The notes beneath the pieces were generated by a model, which did no database searches, was not told where the DNA came from, and worked only from the letters and a program-made list of their open reading frames with translations. Source: Bythopirellula sp. (GTDB lineage: Bacteria; Planctomycetota; Planctomycetia; Pirellulales; Lacipirellulaceae). From it: DNA of 64,000 bases. The DNA is taken from contig JANQQA010000371.1 in assembly GCA_028285205.1 (NCBI GenBank), forward strand, positions 1-64,000, given 5' to 3'. Below are positions 46,580-54,866 of the stretch, piece by piece (position 1 is the stretch's first letter; each line of letters begins with the position of its first letter). Position numbers and translations under genes: made by a program.

Positions 46580-47803
46580 TTAGGCAGGTGGGTGCCATCC
46601 CGCGTCTGCCCAAAGCTCGCCGCTTACCGCCGAGTTGGAAATCATGAAGCAAACCGCGTCTGCAATCTCTTCCGGGCGAATGAGTCGGCGAAGCTGCGTG
46701 TAGGGCAGTACGTTTTTCTTGAGGAAGTCCTCGCCCAAGGCTTGTGCCATCGGTGTGTCTGTGAATCCCGGGTGAATCGTCGCACACCGCACGCCGTGAA
46801 AAATGGCTTCCTTCATCAGCGTAGCTGCCGCGCCTTCTAGGCCCGCCTTTGCCACCGCGTAGGAGATCTGTCCTTTGTTGCCTTGCGAAGAAACTGAGCC
46901 AAGAAATACGATGGCACCTTCAATCTCTTCTTCCGGTCCCCACCGCTTTAGACCGCGTCGTGTTCGATCTTCAGCAATCCGGGCTACCATCTCGATGGCC
47001 CAGTAGATCGGAGCAATCAGATTGATTTCAATCACCTTTTGGAAGTTCTCCAGAGGATAGAGAATCGCTTTACCGGTTTCCTTGTCTACGCGTACCGATA
47101 GGGCGTCGCGCGTAATCCCGGCAGCCGGAACGCAGATCGTAATCAGACCATGACGGGCATACGCATCGTCGAATACTTGTGCCCGGAACACCGGGTCACT
47201 TGCGTCACCGACATGAACTTCGGCAACATCGCGCTTCTCCGAGTCATTTATTTCTTCCGCCAGTTGGGCGACGTCATCGTTAAGGTCGACCAAGAGGACC
47301 GCCTTGGCTCCGCGTTTGGCCAGATCGCGAGCAACAGCGGCACCAATTCCGCTGGCCGCGCCCGTGACAACGGCAACCTTCTGAGCAATATTCATCGCGC
47401 CTCCTGTTTCTTGCGTGCTGTGTACTTCGACCGCCGTCTGATCAGACCGTCTTGAAACAGAGATCGAATTCGCCTGAGATGGGTTAGATTTGGTTGCAAC
47501 TGCAACCACATCCTTCTGTTGAGGTTTGAAGCCACTGATCGAATCGAGAGTCGTATCGAGTTGCTTGTCCCACAGGTCGAGCTGATTCTGAGCGATGCCC
47601 ATCAGCGCATCGGCCCAGTTCTGGTGAAGTTCTTGCAGCGGGCCAAACCAGTCTTGGCGAGTCGAAACCAAGTTCGGCCAGAATCGAGCCCAACTGTACA
47701 CGAGCTCCTGCTGAAGCTTCAGATTGGCGCCGGCGGTCTGCCGCATGTTTCCTAGAAACTCGTTGTAGGCACTTGCACTTCTGGATGCATCTTGAGCGAC
47801 CAT
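46580..47803 (-). CDS. Phasin-SDR fusion (acetoacetyl-CoA-reductase-like), with internal start
   Basis: 407 residues. Residues 1-90 are phasin-like and similar to 45405 (FLGNMRQTAGANLKLQQELV then WARFWPNLVSTRQDWFGPLQ). Residues 137-407 are a short-chain dehydrogenase: nucleotide motif VAVVTGAASGIGAAVARDL (TGxxxGIG), GSVSSQGNKGQISYAVAK (Ser and YxxxK), PGFTDTPMA. It would tether an NAD(P)H-linked oxidoreductase to PHA granules. An internal ATG at 47395 has AGGAGG close upstream, so a free 271-residue SDR may also be made. GGGAG supports the 47803 start. A sigma-54 promoter lies 51 bases upstream. Confidence 0.88.
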   Translation of the reverse strand: MVAQDASRSASAYNEFLGNMRQTAGANLKLQQELVYSWARFWPNLVSTRQDWFGPLQELHQNWADALMGIAQNQLDLWDKQLDTTLDSISGFKPQQKDVVAVATKSNPSQANSISVSRRSDQTAVEVHSTQETGGAMNIAQKVAVVTGAASGIGAAVARDLAKRGAKAVLLVDLNDDVAQLAEEINDSEKRDVAEVHVGDASDPVFRAQVFDDAYARHGLITICVPAAGITRDALSVRVDKETGKAILYPLENFQKVIEINLIAPIYWAIEMVARIAEDRTRRGLKRWGPEEEIEGAIVFLGSVSSQGNKGQISYAVAKAGLEGAAATLMKEAIFHGVRCATIHPGFTDTPMAQALGEDFLKKNVLPYTQLRRLIRPEEIADAVCFMISNSAVSGELWADAGWHPPA

Positions 47804-47853
47804 GACACGGCTCCCAGCGGTTTGGGTATTCTAATTGGATGTGACGCTAATGC

Positions 47854-47869
47854 AGCAAAGTTCGTGCCT
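47854..47869 (-). promoter_or_regulatory. Sigma-54 promoter of the phasin-SDR gene
   Basis: Minus strand AGGCAC-GAACT-TTGC-T, exact GGCAC and TTGC with 5-base gap. Confidence 0.8.
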
Positions 47870-48034
47870 GTTGTAAGCTGTTCAGGTCGCAGATGGCCGC
47901 GTCGAATGCAAATACATTGGTGCAGACGCGTTATTTGCCTGTGATTTAGAACCAGCCAGAGCGCCGCGCTTGCAGATCATTTATCTGTTTTCATATGCAA
48001 AAATCCGAAAAAGCGTGACAGGGCCGCACAATCC

Positions 48035-48052
48035 ATCTGCGATTTCGCACAG
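48035..48052. promoter_or_regulatory. Putative UAS of the phasin-SDR gene
   Basis: ATCTGCGATTTCGCACAG matches 14 of 18 positions of the palindrome, 166 bases from the -24 box. Confidence 0.6.
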
Positions 48053-48091
48053 CAATCCTCCGAAGTATCGACAGAAGCTCGTTGTCTGCGG

Positions 48092-49522
48092 CTACCATAC
48101 ACCTGTACTTAGGTATTCGTGAATCGATCGCGCAGCAGTGCGTCCAGCACCCATGGCAAGGATTACTGTCGCGGATCCGCTGACGATATCCCCTCCGGCG
48201 AATACTCCTCGCTTACTTGTGCGCAGTGTTCCCTCGTCGGCCAGGATGTACCCCCATTTGTTGGTTTTCAGGTCCGCGGTTGAGGACTGGACTAGTGGGT
48301 TAGCACCCGTCCCAACCGCGACGACCGCGACGTCGCAGGGCAAGATGAATTCAGAGTTTTGAATTGGGATCGGTCGCCTGCGACCAGATTCGTCGGCGTC
48401 TCCCAGTTCCATTTTGACCAGCTTGACGCCCGATAAATATCCCTGATCGTCACCAACAAACTCGACCGGACTATGAAGATTCAAAAACTGAACGCCTTCG
48501 TCCTTGGCATGATGGACCTCTTCCGCTCGTGCGGGCATTTCTTGTTCGCTACGACGATAGATTATCGACGCGGTCATCGCACCTAGTCTCAAAGCCGAGC
48601 GAACCGCATCCATCGCTGTGTTGCCGCCACCAACGACGACGACGTGGCGGCCGCGGCATTCATAGATCGGTGTATCGCTACTGTCGGGCTCGTAGGCCCG
48701 CATGAGGTTTACGCGGGTGAGAAACTCATTTGCAGAGTAGACTCCGCCTAAGTGCTCGCCGGGAATGTTCATAAATTTCGGTAGGCCGGCACCTGTCGCG
48801 ACAAAGACAGCATCGAAACCTTCTTCACCGAACAACTCATCCATGGTGATCGTCTTGCCGACCACAACGTTCGTCTGAAACTCGACGCCCATGCTGCGAA
48901 GGTTGTCAACTTCGCCGCGAACAATATCTTTCGGAAGCCTAAACTCTGGAATTCCGTAGAGGAGCACACCACCAATTTCATGAAGCGCCTCCATCACCAT
49001 GACTTTGTGACCTTTCAGCACTAGATCTCCAGCGCAGCTCAATCCGGCGGGACCGCTGCCCACGATGGCTACCTTTTTGCCTGTGGGCGGAGCGTTCTCA
49101 GGCAATCCAACCTGGCCGGTTGCGCGTTCGTAATCAGCCACGAATCGCTCAAGATGGCCAATTGCTACGGAGCTAAAACGATTGGACAGAACGCACGCAC
49201 CTTCACATTGATTCTCTTGTGGACATACGCGTCCCGTGACGGCTGGAAGAACGTTGTCTTCGCGGATCTTCGCCGCCGCTTTCAAGTACTCGCCTTGCAG
49301 GACGAAGTCAACGAATTCTCGTACTTGCACACCGACGGGGCAGCCGTGCATGCACTTGGGATCTGAGCAGGAAAGGCAGCGTTGTGCCTCCTTCTCCGCC
49401 ACTGCGGACTCAAACCCTCGGTTGACTTCAGCAAAGTTCTGCGCTCGCTCGCAAGCAAGTTGCTCCGGCATCGCCTGACGAGGGATCTTGGTTCGCTCTT
49501 TCGGGGGGAGACGTTCAGCCAT
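48092..49522 (-). CDS. NfnB/SudA-type flavoprotein (GltD-like NAD(P)H oxidoreductase)
   Basis: 476 residues from ATG 49522 (MAERLPPKERTKIPRQAMPE, a typical start); an in-frame opening to 49609 would overlap the upstream gene. An N-terminal Fe-S domain (CLSCSDPKCMHGCPVG and CPQENQCEGACVLS) and two Rossmann folds follow (KVAIVGSGPAGLSCAGDLVL; HVVVVGGGNTAMDAVRSALR) plus GVFAGGDIVSGSATVILAMG. This fold is shared by GltD, NfnB and SudA. Its partner gene 49536 lies directly upstream, which argues for an Nfn/Sud complex (NADH-dependent reduced ferredoxin:NADP oxidoreductase) rather than glutamate synthase, whose large subunit is absent. Second gene of a sigma-54 operon. Confidence 0.88.
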   Translation of the reverse strand: MAERLPPKERTKIPRQAMPEQLACERAQNFAEVNRGFESAVAEKEAQRCLSCSDPKCMHGCPVGVQVREFVDFVLQGEYLKAAAKIREDNVLPAVTGRVCPQENQCEGACVLSNRFSSVAIGHLERFVADYERATGQVGLPENAPPTGKKVAIVGSGPAGLSCAGDLVLKGHKVMVMEALHEIGGVLLYGIPEFRLPKDIVRGEVDNLRSMGVEFQTNVVVGKTITMDELFGEEGFDAVFVATGAGLPKFMNIPGEHLGGVYSANEFLTRVNLMRAYEPDSSDTPIYECRGRHVVVVGGGNTAMDAVRSALRLGAMTASIIYRRSEQEMPARAEEVHHAKDEGVQFLNLHSPVEFVGDDQGYLSGVKLVKMELGDADESGRRRPIPIQNSEFILPCDVAVVAVGTGANPLVQSSTADLKTNKWGYILADEGTLRTSKRGVFAGGDIVSGSATVILAMGAGRTAARSIHEYLSTGVW

Positions 49523-49535
49523 GGGATTTCCGGTC

Positions 49536-50444
49536 CTAGGATGCTGCTTGTGGTCTGCGCGGGCCAACTTCGGGATGTTGTTGACGCAAGTGGCAATGGT
49601 TGTTGTCATCTACTGAAGAAGAGTCCGAATGGAACTCGTCAAGTGCCTTCTGCTCTCGCTGTCGGTACATCTGATTTCGTTGGGAGAGCACCGTGAAGTC
49701 GACGTCATGCGCGTCAAACTCGGGGCCGTCCACGCAGGCGAACTTGCTTTGACCTCCGATCAAGACACGACAGCCGCCACACATGCCGGTGCCGTCGACC
49801 ATGATCGGATTGAGGCTGACGATGGTCTTGATCTGATGTGGCCGAGTTAGACTGGCAACGGCATTCATCATGGGGATCGGGCCGATAGCGAGAACGTGAT
49901 CGACGTCACAGCCCTGGTCGATTAGTTCCTGTAGTTTTTGCGTGACGAAGCCCTGCTCGCCAGCACTCCCATCGTCGGTGACAATGAACAGCTGATCCGT
50001 TGTCTGCTGCATTTCCTCAGCGAGTATCAGCAACTCCTTGGTTCTCGCGCCGACGATTGCAATCACTTTGTTTCCGCTATTTTTCATGGCGACTGCCGTC
50101 GGATAAGCGATCGCCGTTCCAACTCCTCCTCCAATGACAACAACCGTCCCGAACTCCCGAATGTCTGAGGGCTCTCCCAAAGGCCCGACGACGTCCTGGA
50201 TCTCATCTCCGGCTTCCAGACTGTTGATGAGCTTCGTCGTTTTGCCGATGCCCTGAACGACGATTGTGATCGTCCCAGCATCAATGTCAGAATCGGCAAT
50301 CGTCAGTGGAATGCGTTCGCCGTCTGAGTGAGCCCTCACAATGACGAACTGCCCGGCTTTCCGTTTGGACGCGATGCGGGGCGCCTCGATTCGAAATAGC
50401 TTGATGTCCGGTGCGAGAAACCTTGCTTCTGTGATCGAATACAT
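49536..50444 (-). CDS. NfnA/SudB-type FAD/[2Fe-2S] NAD-binding subunit
   Basis: About 302 residues from ATG 50444 (MYSITEARFLAPDIKLFRIE; AGGA 9 bases upstream), rather than ATG 50468, which lacks a ribosome site. A flavin-binding barrel (VIVRAHSDGERIPLTIADSD), an NAD-binding fold (VVVIGGGVGTAIAYPTAVAM) and a C-terminal iron-sulfur motif GTGMCGGCRVLIGGQSKFAC. This is the PyrK-like subunit of Nfn/Sud complexes. It starts the operon with 48092, 13 bases apart, and has a sigma-54 promoter and near-perfect UAS upstream. With PFOR it could convert reduced ferredoxin and NADH to NADPH for PHA synthesis. Confidence 0.88.
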   Translation of the reverse strand: MYSITEARFLAPDIKLFRIEAPRIASKRKAGQFVIVRAHSDGERIPLTIADSDIDAGTITIVVQGIGKTTKLINSLEAGDEIQDVVGPLGEPSDIREFGTVVVIGGGVGTAIAYPTAVAMKNSGNKVIAIVGARTKELLILAEEMQQTTDQLFIVTDDGSAGEQGFVTQKLQELIDQGCDVDHVLAIGPIPMMNAVASLTRPHQIKTIVSLNPIMVDGTGMCGGCRVLIGGQSKFACVDGPEFDAHDVDFTVLSQRNQMYRQREQKALDEFHSDSSSVDDNNHCHLRQQHPEVGPRRPQAAS

Positions 50445-50574
50445 TGGCCCATTTCCTGGTTGGTCCATGGGTTTGGCGGCAGAGTGAGAGGCTCAGCAGA
50501 CGATTTGCGATGCAGCGCCGAGAAACTCGACAGCTTGATTGACTTAGACGGAATGAACAAACGAATTACGTGGA

Positions 50575-50590
50575 AGCAAAAAATGTGCCG
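50575..50590 (-). promoter_or_regulatory. Sigma-54 promoter of the Nfn/Sud operon
   Basis: Minus strand CGGCAC-ATTTT-TTGC-T, exact GGCAC and TTGC. It is about 130 bases before ATG 50444. Confidence 0.85.
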
Positions 50591-50686
50591 CTGTAAACAG
50601 GTTCGCGATCTCATACGAACTCGCCACATAAAGTTCATTGCAGATAGATTTGTCGCACGTCAACGCCCGTGTCCACGCGACAGGCT

Positions 50687-50704
50687 AGGTGCGAATTCGC
50701 ACAC
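50687..50704. promoter_or_regulatory. UAS of the Nfn/Sud operon
   Basis: AGGTGCGAATTCGCACAC matches 15 of 18 positions; the inner 14 bases GTGCGAATTCGCAC are a perfect palindrome. It is 96 bases from the -24 box. The rest of 50445-50784 holds no gene. Confidence 0.75.
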
Positions 50705-50784
50705 ATCGATAAAAGTAGGTCAGCAAGCCATCCACTTAGGTAGGAGGTTGGCGGCTGGATCTAGGTCTCTGCGGCGCCAAAACC

Positions 50785-51279
50785 TTATACGTCCGCATAG
50801 AGCGAAACGAAGTCCAATGAGGTGATGATACCCAAGAGTCGACATTCATTGCTGGTCACAATGACGCGGTGGATCTTCTCACGGAGCATTTCGTCAGCGA
50901 CCTCCTTCACGGACGTGTCTTCGCGAACCGAGAAAAGCTCTCGCGCCATGACTTCCTCTACCGTCACTTCTCCAAACTGCTCCAAGGCAAACGAAGACAC
51001 ACGCACGTGCTCCCACTTTCCACTGTCCGCATCATAGTGCAACGCCATGTCGTCATTCACTTCGGAGGCATATTCCGCATGCTCTTGCTCGAAGTTGAGG
51101 ATGTCCGTGGCAGTAATGACACCAATGCACTTGCCGGCGGAATTGACGACCGGCAACCCTGTGACGTGGTTCTCCGTCATGAGACTCATTGCATCTTGCA
51201 GCGTGTCACGCGCGTAAACTACGATCACGTCGCGTTGCATGATATCTGCGGCCGTTTTACATCTGGTTTGGTCTGCCAT
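50785..51279 (-). CDS. Protein with two CBS domains
   Basis: 164 residues from ATG 51279 (GGAG nine bases upstream); an opening to 51366 is unlike the family. CBS pair: AADIMQRDVIVVYARDTLQD, HVTGLPVVNSAGKCIGVITA, VEEVMARELFSVREDTSVKE and IHRVIVTSNECRLLGIITSL. Similar in layout to the CBS protein at 10479. It probably binds AMP/ATP-type nucleotides and reports energy state to the pathway around it. A weak sigma-54-like site (51554-51568) lies 275 bases upstream. Confidence 0.9.
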   Translation of the reverse strand: MADQTRCKTAADIMQRDVIVVYARDTLQDAMSLMTENHVTGLPVVNSAGKCIGVITATDILNFEQEHAEYASEVNDDMALHYDADSGKWEHVRVSSFALEQFGEVTVEEVMARELFSVREDTSVKEVADEMLREKIHRVIVTSNECRLLGIITSLDFVSLYADV

Positions 51280-52074
51280 GGTTAAAGTCTCCTGCAAAGA
51301 TAAGGGTTCGATTGCATTGCTCGAGTGATCGCAATAGGCTCCTCTGGGCATTAAGGTTCTCGTCACTCGAATTCAGTAGTAGGGGCGGTCCATCGCACCT
51401 AGCGATCTCGGCAATGACCCACGTGTGGACTCGTAATCTGTTGCACATCACTTGCAATGGCCTGTGAAAGAGTGCGACTTTTAGCCTTTTGGACATGCTT
51501 TGAAACAAAAAACGTCGTGTGAACAATGAGAATCTCATCACGACAGACAGCGTGCGAAACCCGTGCCAATTCGTCATGACTGCGATTCACGCATCAATTT
51601 CAGATGGAAATCTGCCAGCGGCTAGTTTGTGGCGGATCTCCGAATTGAGCGGAGAGTGCGTCGGTACTTCAATCGTCAGCAATACACGTGATTCCGCGAC
51701 TTACGGATAACCCGGGATGCTAATCGCTGTGAGCACAGCGTTGTGATTGCTCTAGAAATGCGTGAAGTGTGCCTGCGATCTGCTGCGGTTCTATAATCTC
51801 GACTGAAGTGTCAACGACGTGCAGGAATCCGAGTAATGACCGGCACGATAGCCACCCGCGGTTGTATCTTAGGAGGTATCTGCGCGCAGCGCGCGTATGC
51901 GCGAAAGCAATTTACTAGCACTCATCATGCTCACCCACCGCACAGTGTTCATCAGCGAGAAAAACAATTCGCGACGACCGCGCGTCCGCGTCGAATACTT
52001 GACAAACACCACGAATCTCCGAGAATAATCGCAGCATTGAGGCTATTTATGGCGGAACACAAAGGTGATTAGCT
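51280..52074. other. Divergent intergenic region between CBS and cNMP-binding genes
   Basis: Contains a weak minus-strand sigma-54-like site TGGCAC-GGGTT-TCGC (51554-51568), a palindrome CGCTGTG-AG-CACAGCG near 51726-51741, and the sigma-70 promoter of the cNMP gene. Short open frames (for example from 51836) are basic and low in complexity and are not called. Confidence 0.45.
51999..52028 (+). promoter_or_regulatory. Sigma-70 promoter of the cNMP-binding gene
   Basis: TTGACA at 51999-52004 and GAATAA at 52023-52028 with an 18-base gap. AAGGTG precedes the ATG at 52075 by 8 bases. Confidence 0.45.
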
Positions 52075-52566
52075 ATGTCTGACCAGGCAATTTTGGAAAC
52101 GCTCAAGGAAGTCGCTTTTTTTGAAGGTATGGACGAAAGCGACTTGTCTCGGCTTGCAGGCATTGCGAAGACGGTCGAGTTTCCTGCCAATGCAGATATT
52201 TTCAAGGAATTCGATCTAGCAAAAGACGTCTTTGTTATCATTTCTGGCGAAGTCTCGCTGGTGTCGTGTACGCCCGCCTCTGGCTGTCGCAAGTTGATGA
52301 CGGTGCAAGCGGGTGAAATGCTCGGTTGGTCGCCACTAGTTGGGCGACCTCGTCTGCACGATACAGCCCATACATTGTCGCCCATCAACGCCATTGTTTT
52401 CGACGGCCAGCAAATCCTCACATTCTGTGAAGAGCACCCTAAGTTTGGCTTCCAGTTCATGCATCGAGCAGCCAAAGTGCTTGCTGAACGTCTCAGCGCG
52501 ACGCGATTGCAGCTGCTTGATATCTGCGGTGTGCGATTGCCGGAAGTGCCAGTCGATACTGACTGA
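52075..52566 (+). CDS. Stand-alone cyclic-nucleotide-binding-domain protein
   Basis: 163 residues, essentially only a CRP-like sensor domain: LKEVAFFEGMDESDLSRLAG, KDVFVIISGEVSLVSCTPAS, VQAGEMLGWSPLVGRPRLHD, then the long helix CEEHPKFGFQFMHRAAKVLA. There is no helix-turn-helix after it (the chain ends LPEVPVDTD), so it is not a DNA-binding Crp/Fnr regulator. It may bind a nucleotide or other ligand and act on a partner. It lies just upstream of the perfect UAS of the pha operon. Confidence 0.82.
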   Translation: MSDQAILETLKEVAFFEGMDESDLSRLAGIAKTVEFPANADIFKEFDLAKDVFVIISGEVSLVSCTPASGCRKLMTVQAGEMLGWSPLVGRPRLHDTAHTLSPINAIVFDGQQILTFCEEHPKFGFQFMHRAAKVLAERLSATRLQLLDICGVRLPEVPVDTD

Positions 52567-52717
52567 CTAGCACGAAATCGATTGTGCGGTACCCCCGTGC
52601 ATGGAACTGCGGGTGTGGCGACCGCCATTGAACCAGACGAAAATGACTCTCGCTCAACGGAGCAGTCCGGATTGGTTCGCGTTACCACTCCTCTAATGTG
52701 CGTTTAACAGCCCTAAC

Positions 52718-52735
52718 TTGTGCGAATTCGCACAA
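52718..52735. promoter_or_regulatory. Perfect UAS palindrome of the pha/methylmalonyl-CoA operon
   Basis: TTGTGCGAATTCGCACAA, identical to 17010-17027 over all 18 bases, with the same preceding C. It lies 71 bases upstream of the -24 box. A further half-site CGCACA is at about 52745. Confidence 0.85.
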
Positions 52736-52806
52736 TCAGCGCCGCGTATCGCACAGAGTTATTGCGCGAACTCATACTTTTCCGTCTGCAGTGGCTGCTG
52801 CGCCGC

Positions 52807-52822
52807 TGGCACGTTACGTGCT
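52807..52822 (+). promoter_or_regulatory. Sigma-54 promoter of the pha operon
   Basis: TGGCAC-GTTAC-GTGC-T: perfect -24 box and a -12 box with one change (GTGC for TTGC), 58 bases before ATG 52880. Confidence 0.75.
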
Positions 52823-52879
52823 GTAGTCACAATCCAATGCGGTTGTAGACCTAGTAACGAATAGAAAGGACTTGCAGCG

Positions 52880-54061
52880 ATGTCACGCGAAGTCGTCGTG
52901 CTCAGTGGTGTGCGGACAGCAATCGGTGGATATGGCGGAAGCCTGAAGGACACTCCTCCAAGCGAAATGGCTGCGGTCTGTGTTCGTGAAGCTGTAAATC
53001 GTTCCGGAATCAAGCCGAACGATGTTGGCCATGTCGTTTTCGGCAACATCATTCACACAGACCCGCACGATCATTACCTGGCGAGAGTCGCGGGCGTAAA
53101 CGGTGGTCTCCCTCACGAGGCGCCGGCACTAACGCTCAATCGACTGTGCGGAAGTGGCCTGCAAGCGGTCATAACAGCGGCGCAAACAATTATGCTGGGC
53201 GACGCCGAGGTGACCGTCGCGGGTGGTGCTGAGAATATGAGCCGAAGTCCTTACGTCAGTCCCGCGATGCGTTTTGGCGCGCGTATGAATGACACGACGT
53301 TGGTTGACATGATGGTCGGTGCACTCTCGGACCCGTTCGACGATTGTCACATGGGTGTGACTGCTGAGAATGTCGCAAAGAAGTACGGAGTTTCACGCCA
53401 GGATCAGGATGAACTGGCAGTCGAGAGTCATCGCCGCGCTGGTGCGGCAATCGACCACGGTTACTTCAAAGCGCAAATCGTTCCGATTCAGATTAAGGCC
53501 AAACGGGAGTTGGTGCCTTTCGAAGTCGACGAGACGGTTCGACATGGTGTTACGATCGAGAAACTGGGGCGGCTACCGACCGTGTTTGATCCAGAAGGGT
53601 CGGTGACCCCAGGGAACGCGTCTAGCATCAACGATGCGGCTGCGGCCGTCGTGCTGGCGGACCGTGAATTTGCTGACAAGCGCGGTCTCAAACCAATGGG
53701 TCGTCTCATCGACTATGCGTATGCCGGACTGGATCCCAAATACATGGGAATGGGCCCCGTTCCAGCAGTGAGAAAGCTGTTGGAAAAGACCGGTTTCGGG
53801 CTCGATGACATCGATGTATTTGAGGTCAACGAGGCTTTTGCGTCGCAGGCGCTGGCCTGTTGTCGGGAGTTGAAACTACCCATGGATCGTACCAATCCCA
53901 ATGGTAGTGGTATTTCGCTGGGACATCCCATCGGCGCCACCGGGACGATCCTCACGATTAAGGCGCTATACGAATTGAATCGACTCGGCAAGCAACGCGC
54001 GGTGGTCACCATGTGCATTGGAGGCGGTCAGGGGATCGCAGCCATGTTCGAACACGCGTAA
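52880..54061 (+). CDS. phaA: Acetyl-CoA C-acetyltransferase (beta-ketothiolase)
   Basis: 393 residues, the usual thiolase length. Nucleophile Cys90 in LNRLCGSGLQAV; VFEVNEAFASQAL; His in NGSGISLGHPIGATG; second catalytic Cys in TMCIGGGQG. It condenses two acetyl-CoA (or acetyl-CoA with propionyl-CoA) to the 3-ketoacyl-CoA that starts PHA synthesis. AAAGGA precedes the ATG. First gene of a ten-gene or longer operon behind a sigma-54 promoter. Confidence 0.94.
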   Translation: MSREVVVLSGVRTAIGGYGGSLKDTPPSEMAAVCVREAVNRSGIKPNDVGHVVFGNIIHTDPHDHYLARVAGVNGGLPHEAPALTLNRLCGSGLQAVITAAQTIMLGDAEVTVAGGAENMSRSPYVSPAMRFGARMNDTTLVDMMVGALSDPFDDCHMGVTAENVAKKYGVSRQDQDELAVESHRRAGAAIDHGYFKAQIVPIQIKAKRELVPFEVDETVRHGVTIEKLGRLPTVFDPEGSVTPGNASSINDAAAAVVLADREFADKRGLKPMGRLIDYAYAGLDPKYMGMGPVPAVRKLLEKTGFGLDDIDVFEVNEAFASQALACCRELKLPMDRTNPNGSGISLGHPIGATGTILTIKALYELNRLGKQRAVVTMCIGGGQGIAAMFEHA

Positions 54062-54112
54062 CACCCGTTGCCTAAAAACTTGCTAACCCACCTAACACGT
54101 AGGGAGATTCTC

Positions 54113-54856
54113 ATGGGACGTATCGAAGGAAAAACTGCGTTGGTTACTGGAGGATCTCGTGGGATCGGCCGCGCAATTGCGGTCGAGCTTGCCCGCGAAG
54201 GTGCAAGAGTAGCCGTAAACTACGCGAGCAACGAAGCCAAAGCTCAGGAAGTCGCAGAGGAAATCTCCGCTCTAGGAGAAAAGTGCCTGCTCGTGCAGGC
54301 AAACGTAGGGAAGGCCAACGAGGCGCGTGCGATGGTCGACAAGGTTGCCAATGAGTTTGGTCACTTGGACGTCCTTGTTAACAACGCTGGGATTACACGC
54401 GACTCGATGTTGCCCAAAATGACGGACGAACAATGGGTTGAAGTGATCCAGACGAATTTGGGCGGTTGTTTCTTTTGCACGTCGGCGGCCATTCCCTTTA
54501 TGAGTAATCAAAGCTTTGGTCGTATCATCAATATCAGCTCGATGAACGGACAGGTGCCCGCCATGGGGCAGGCAAATTATAGCGCCAGCAAAGGCGGTAT
54601 CATTGCCTTCACACGAACTGCTGCGGCAGAGTTGGTTCGCTCTGGAATTACCGTGAACACCATCGCGCCGGGATATACGGACACCGACATGTTCGCAGCG
54701 GTGCCTGACGTTATCCAAGCGCAGATTAAGAGCAAGATTCCGATGGGACGTTACGGGCATCCAGAGGAAATTGCCAAGGCAGTCGTTTTCCTCGTCGCTG
54801 ACGGCGATTACATCACTGGTCAGCAGATCAACGTGAATGGGGGGGCCTTCATGTAG
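54113..54856 (+). CDS. phaB: Acetoacetyl-CoA reductase (SDR, PhaB/FabG type)
   Basis: 247 residues from ATG 54113 (AGGGAG seven bases upstream) rather than the in-frame ATG at 54068. TGGSRGIGRAIAVELAREGA (cofactor), NNAGITRDSMLPKM, SSMNGQVPAMGQANYSASK (Ser, Tyr, Lys) and PGYTDTDM. Members of this family reduce 3-ketoacyl-CoA with NADPH to (R)-3-hydroxyacyl-CoA; FabG is the alternative name, but the position between phaA and phaC favours PhaB. Confidence 0.92.
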   Translation: MGRIEGKTALVTGGSRGIGRAIAVELAREGARVAVNYASNEAKAQEVAEEISALGEKCLLVQANVGKANEARAMVDKVANEFGHLDVLVNNAGITRDSMLPKMTDEQWVEVIQTNLGGCFFCTSAAIPFMSNQSFGRIINISSMNGQVPAMGQANYSASKGGIIAFTRTAAAELVRSGITVNTIAPGYTDTDMFAAVPDVIQAQIKSKIPMGRYGHPEEIAKAVVFLVADGDYITGQQINVNGGAFM

Positions 54857-54866
54857 GCTGCTCACA

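Noticed and set aside
48092-49522. Glutamate synthase small subunit (gltD)
   Set aside because: No large subunit nearby and an NfnA/SudB-type partner gene lies directly upstream, so an Nfn/Sud complex fits better.
51836-52072. Plus-strand open frame of 78 codons before the cNMP gene
   Set aside because: Arg/His-rich chance translation; the stretch carries the sigma-70 promoter of the next gene.
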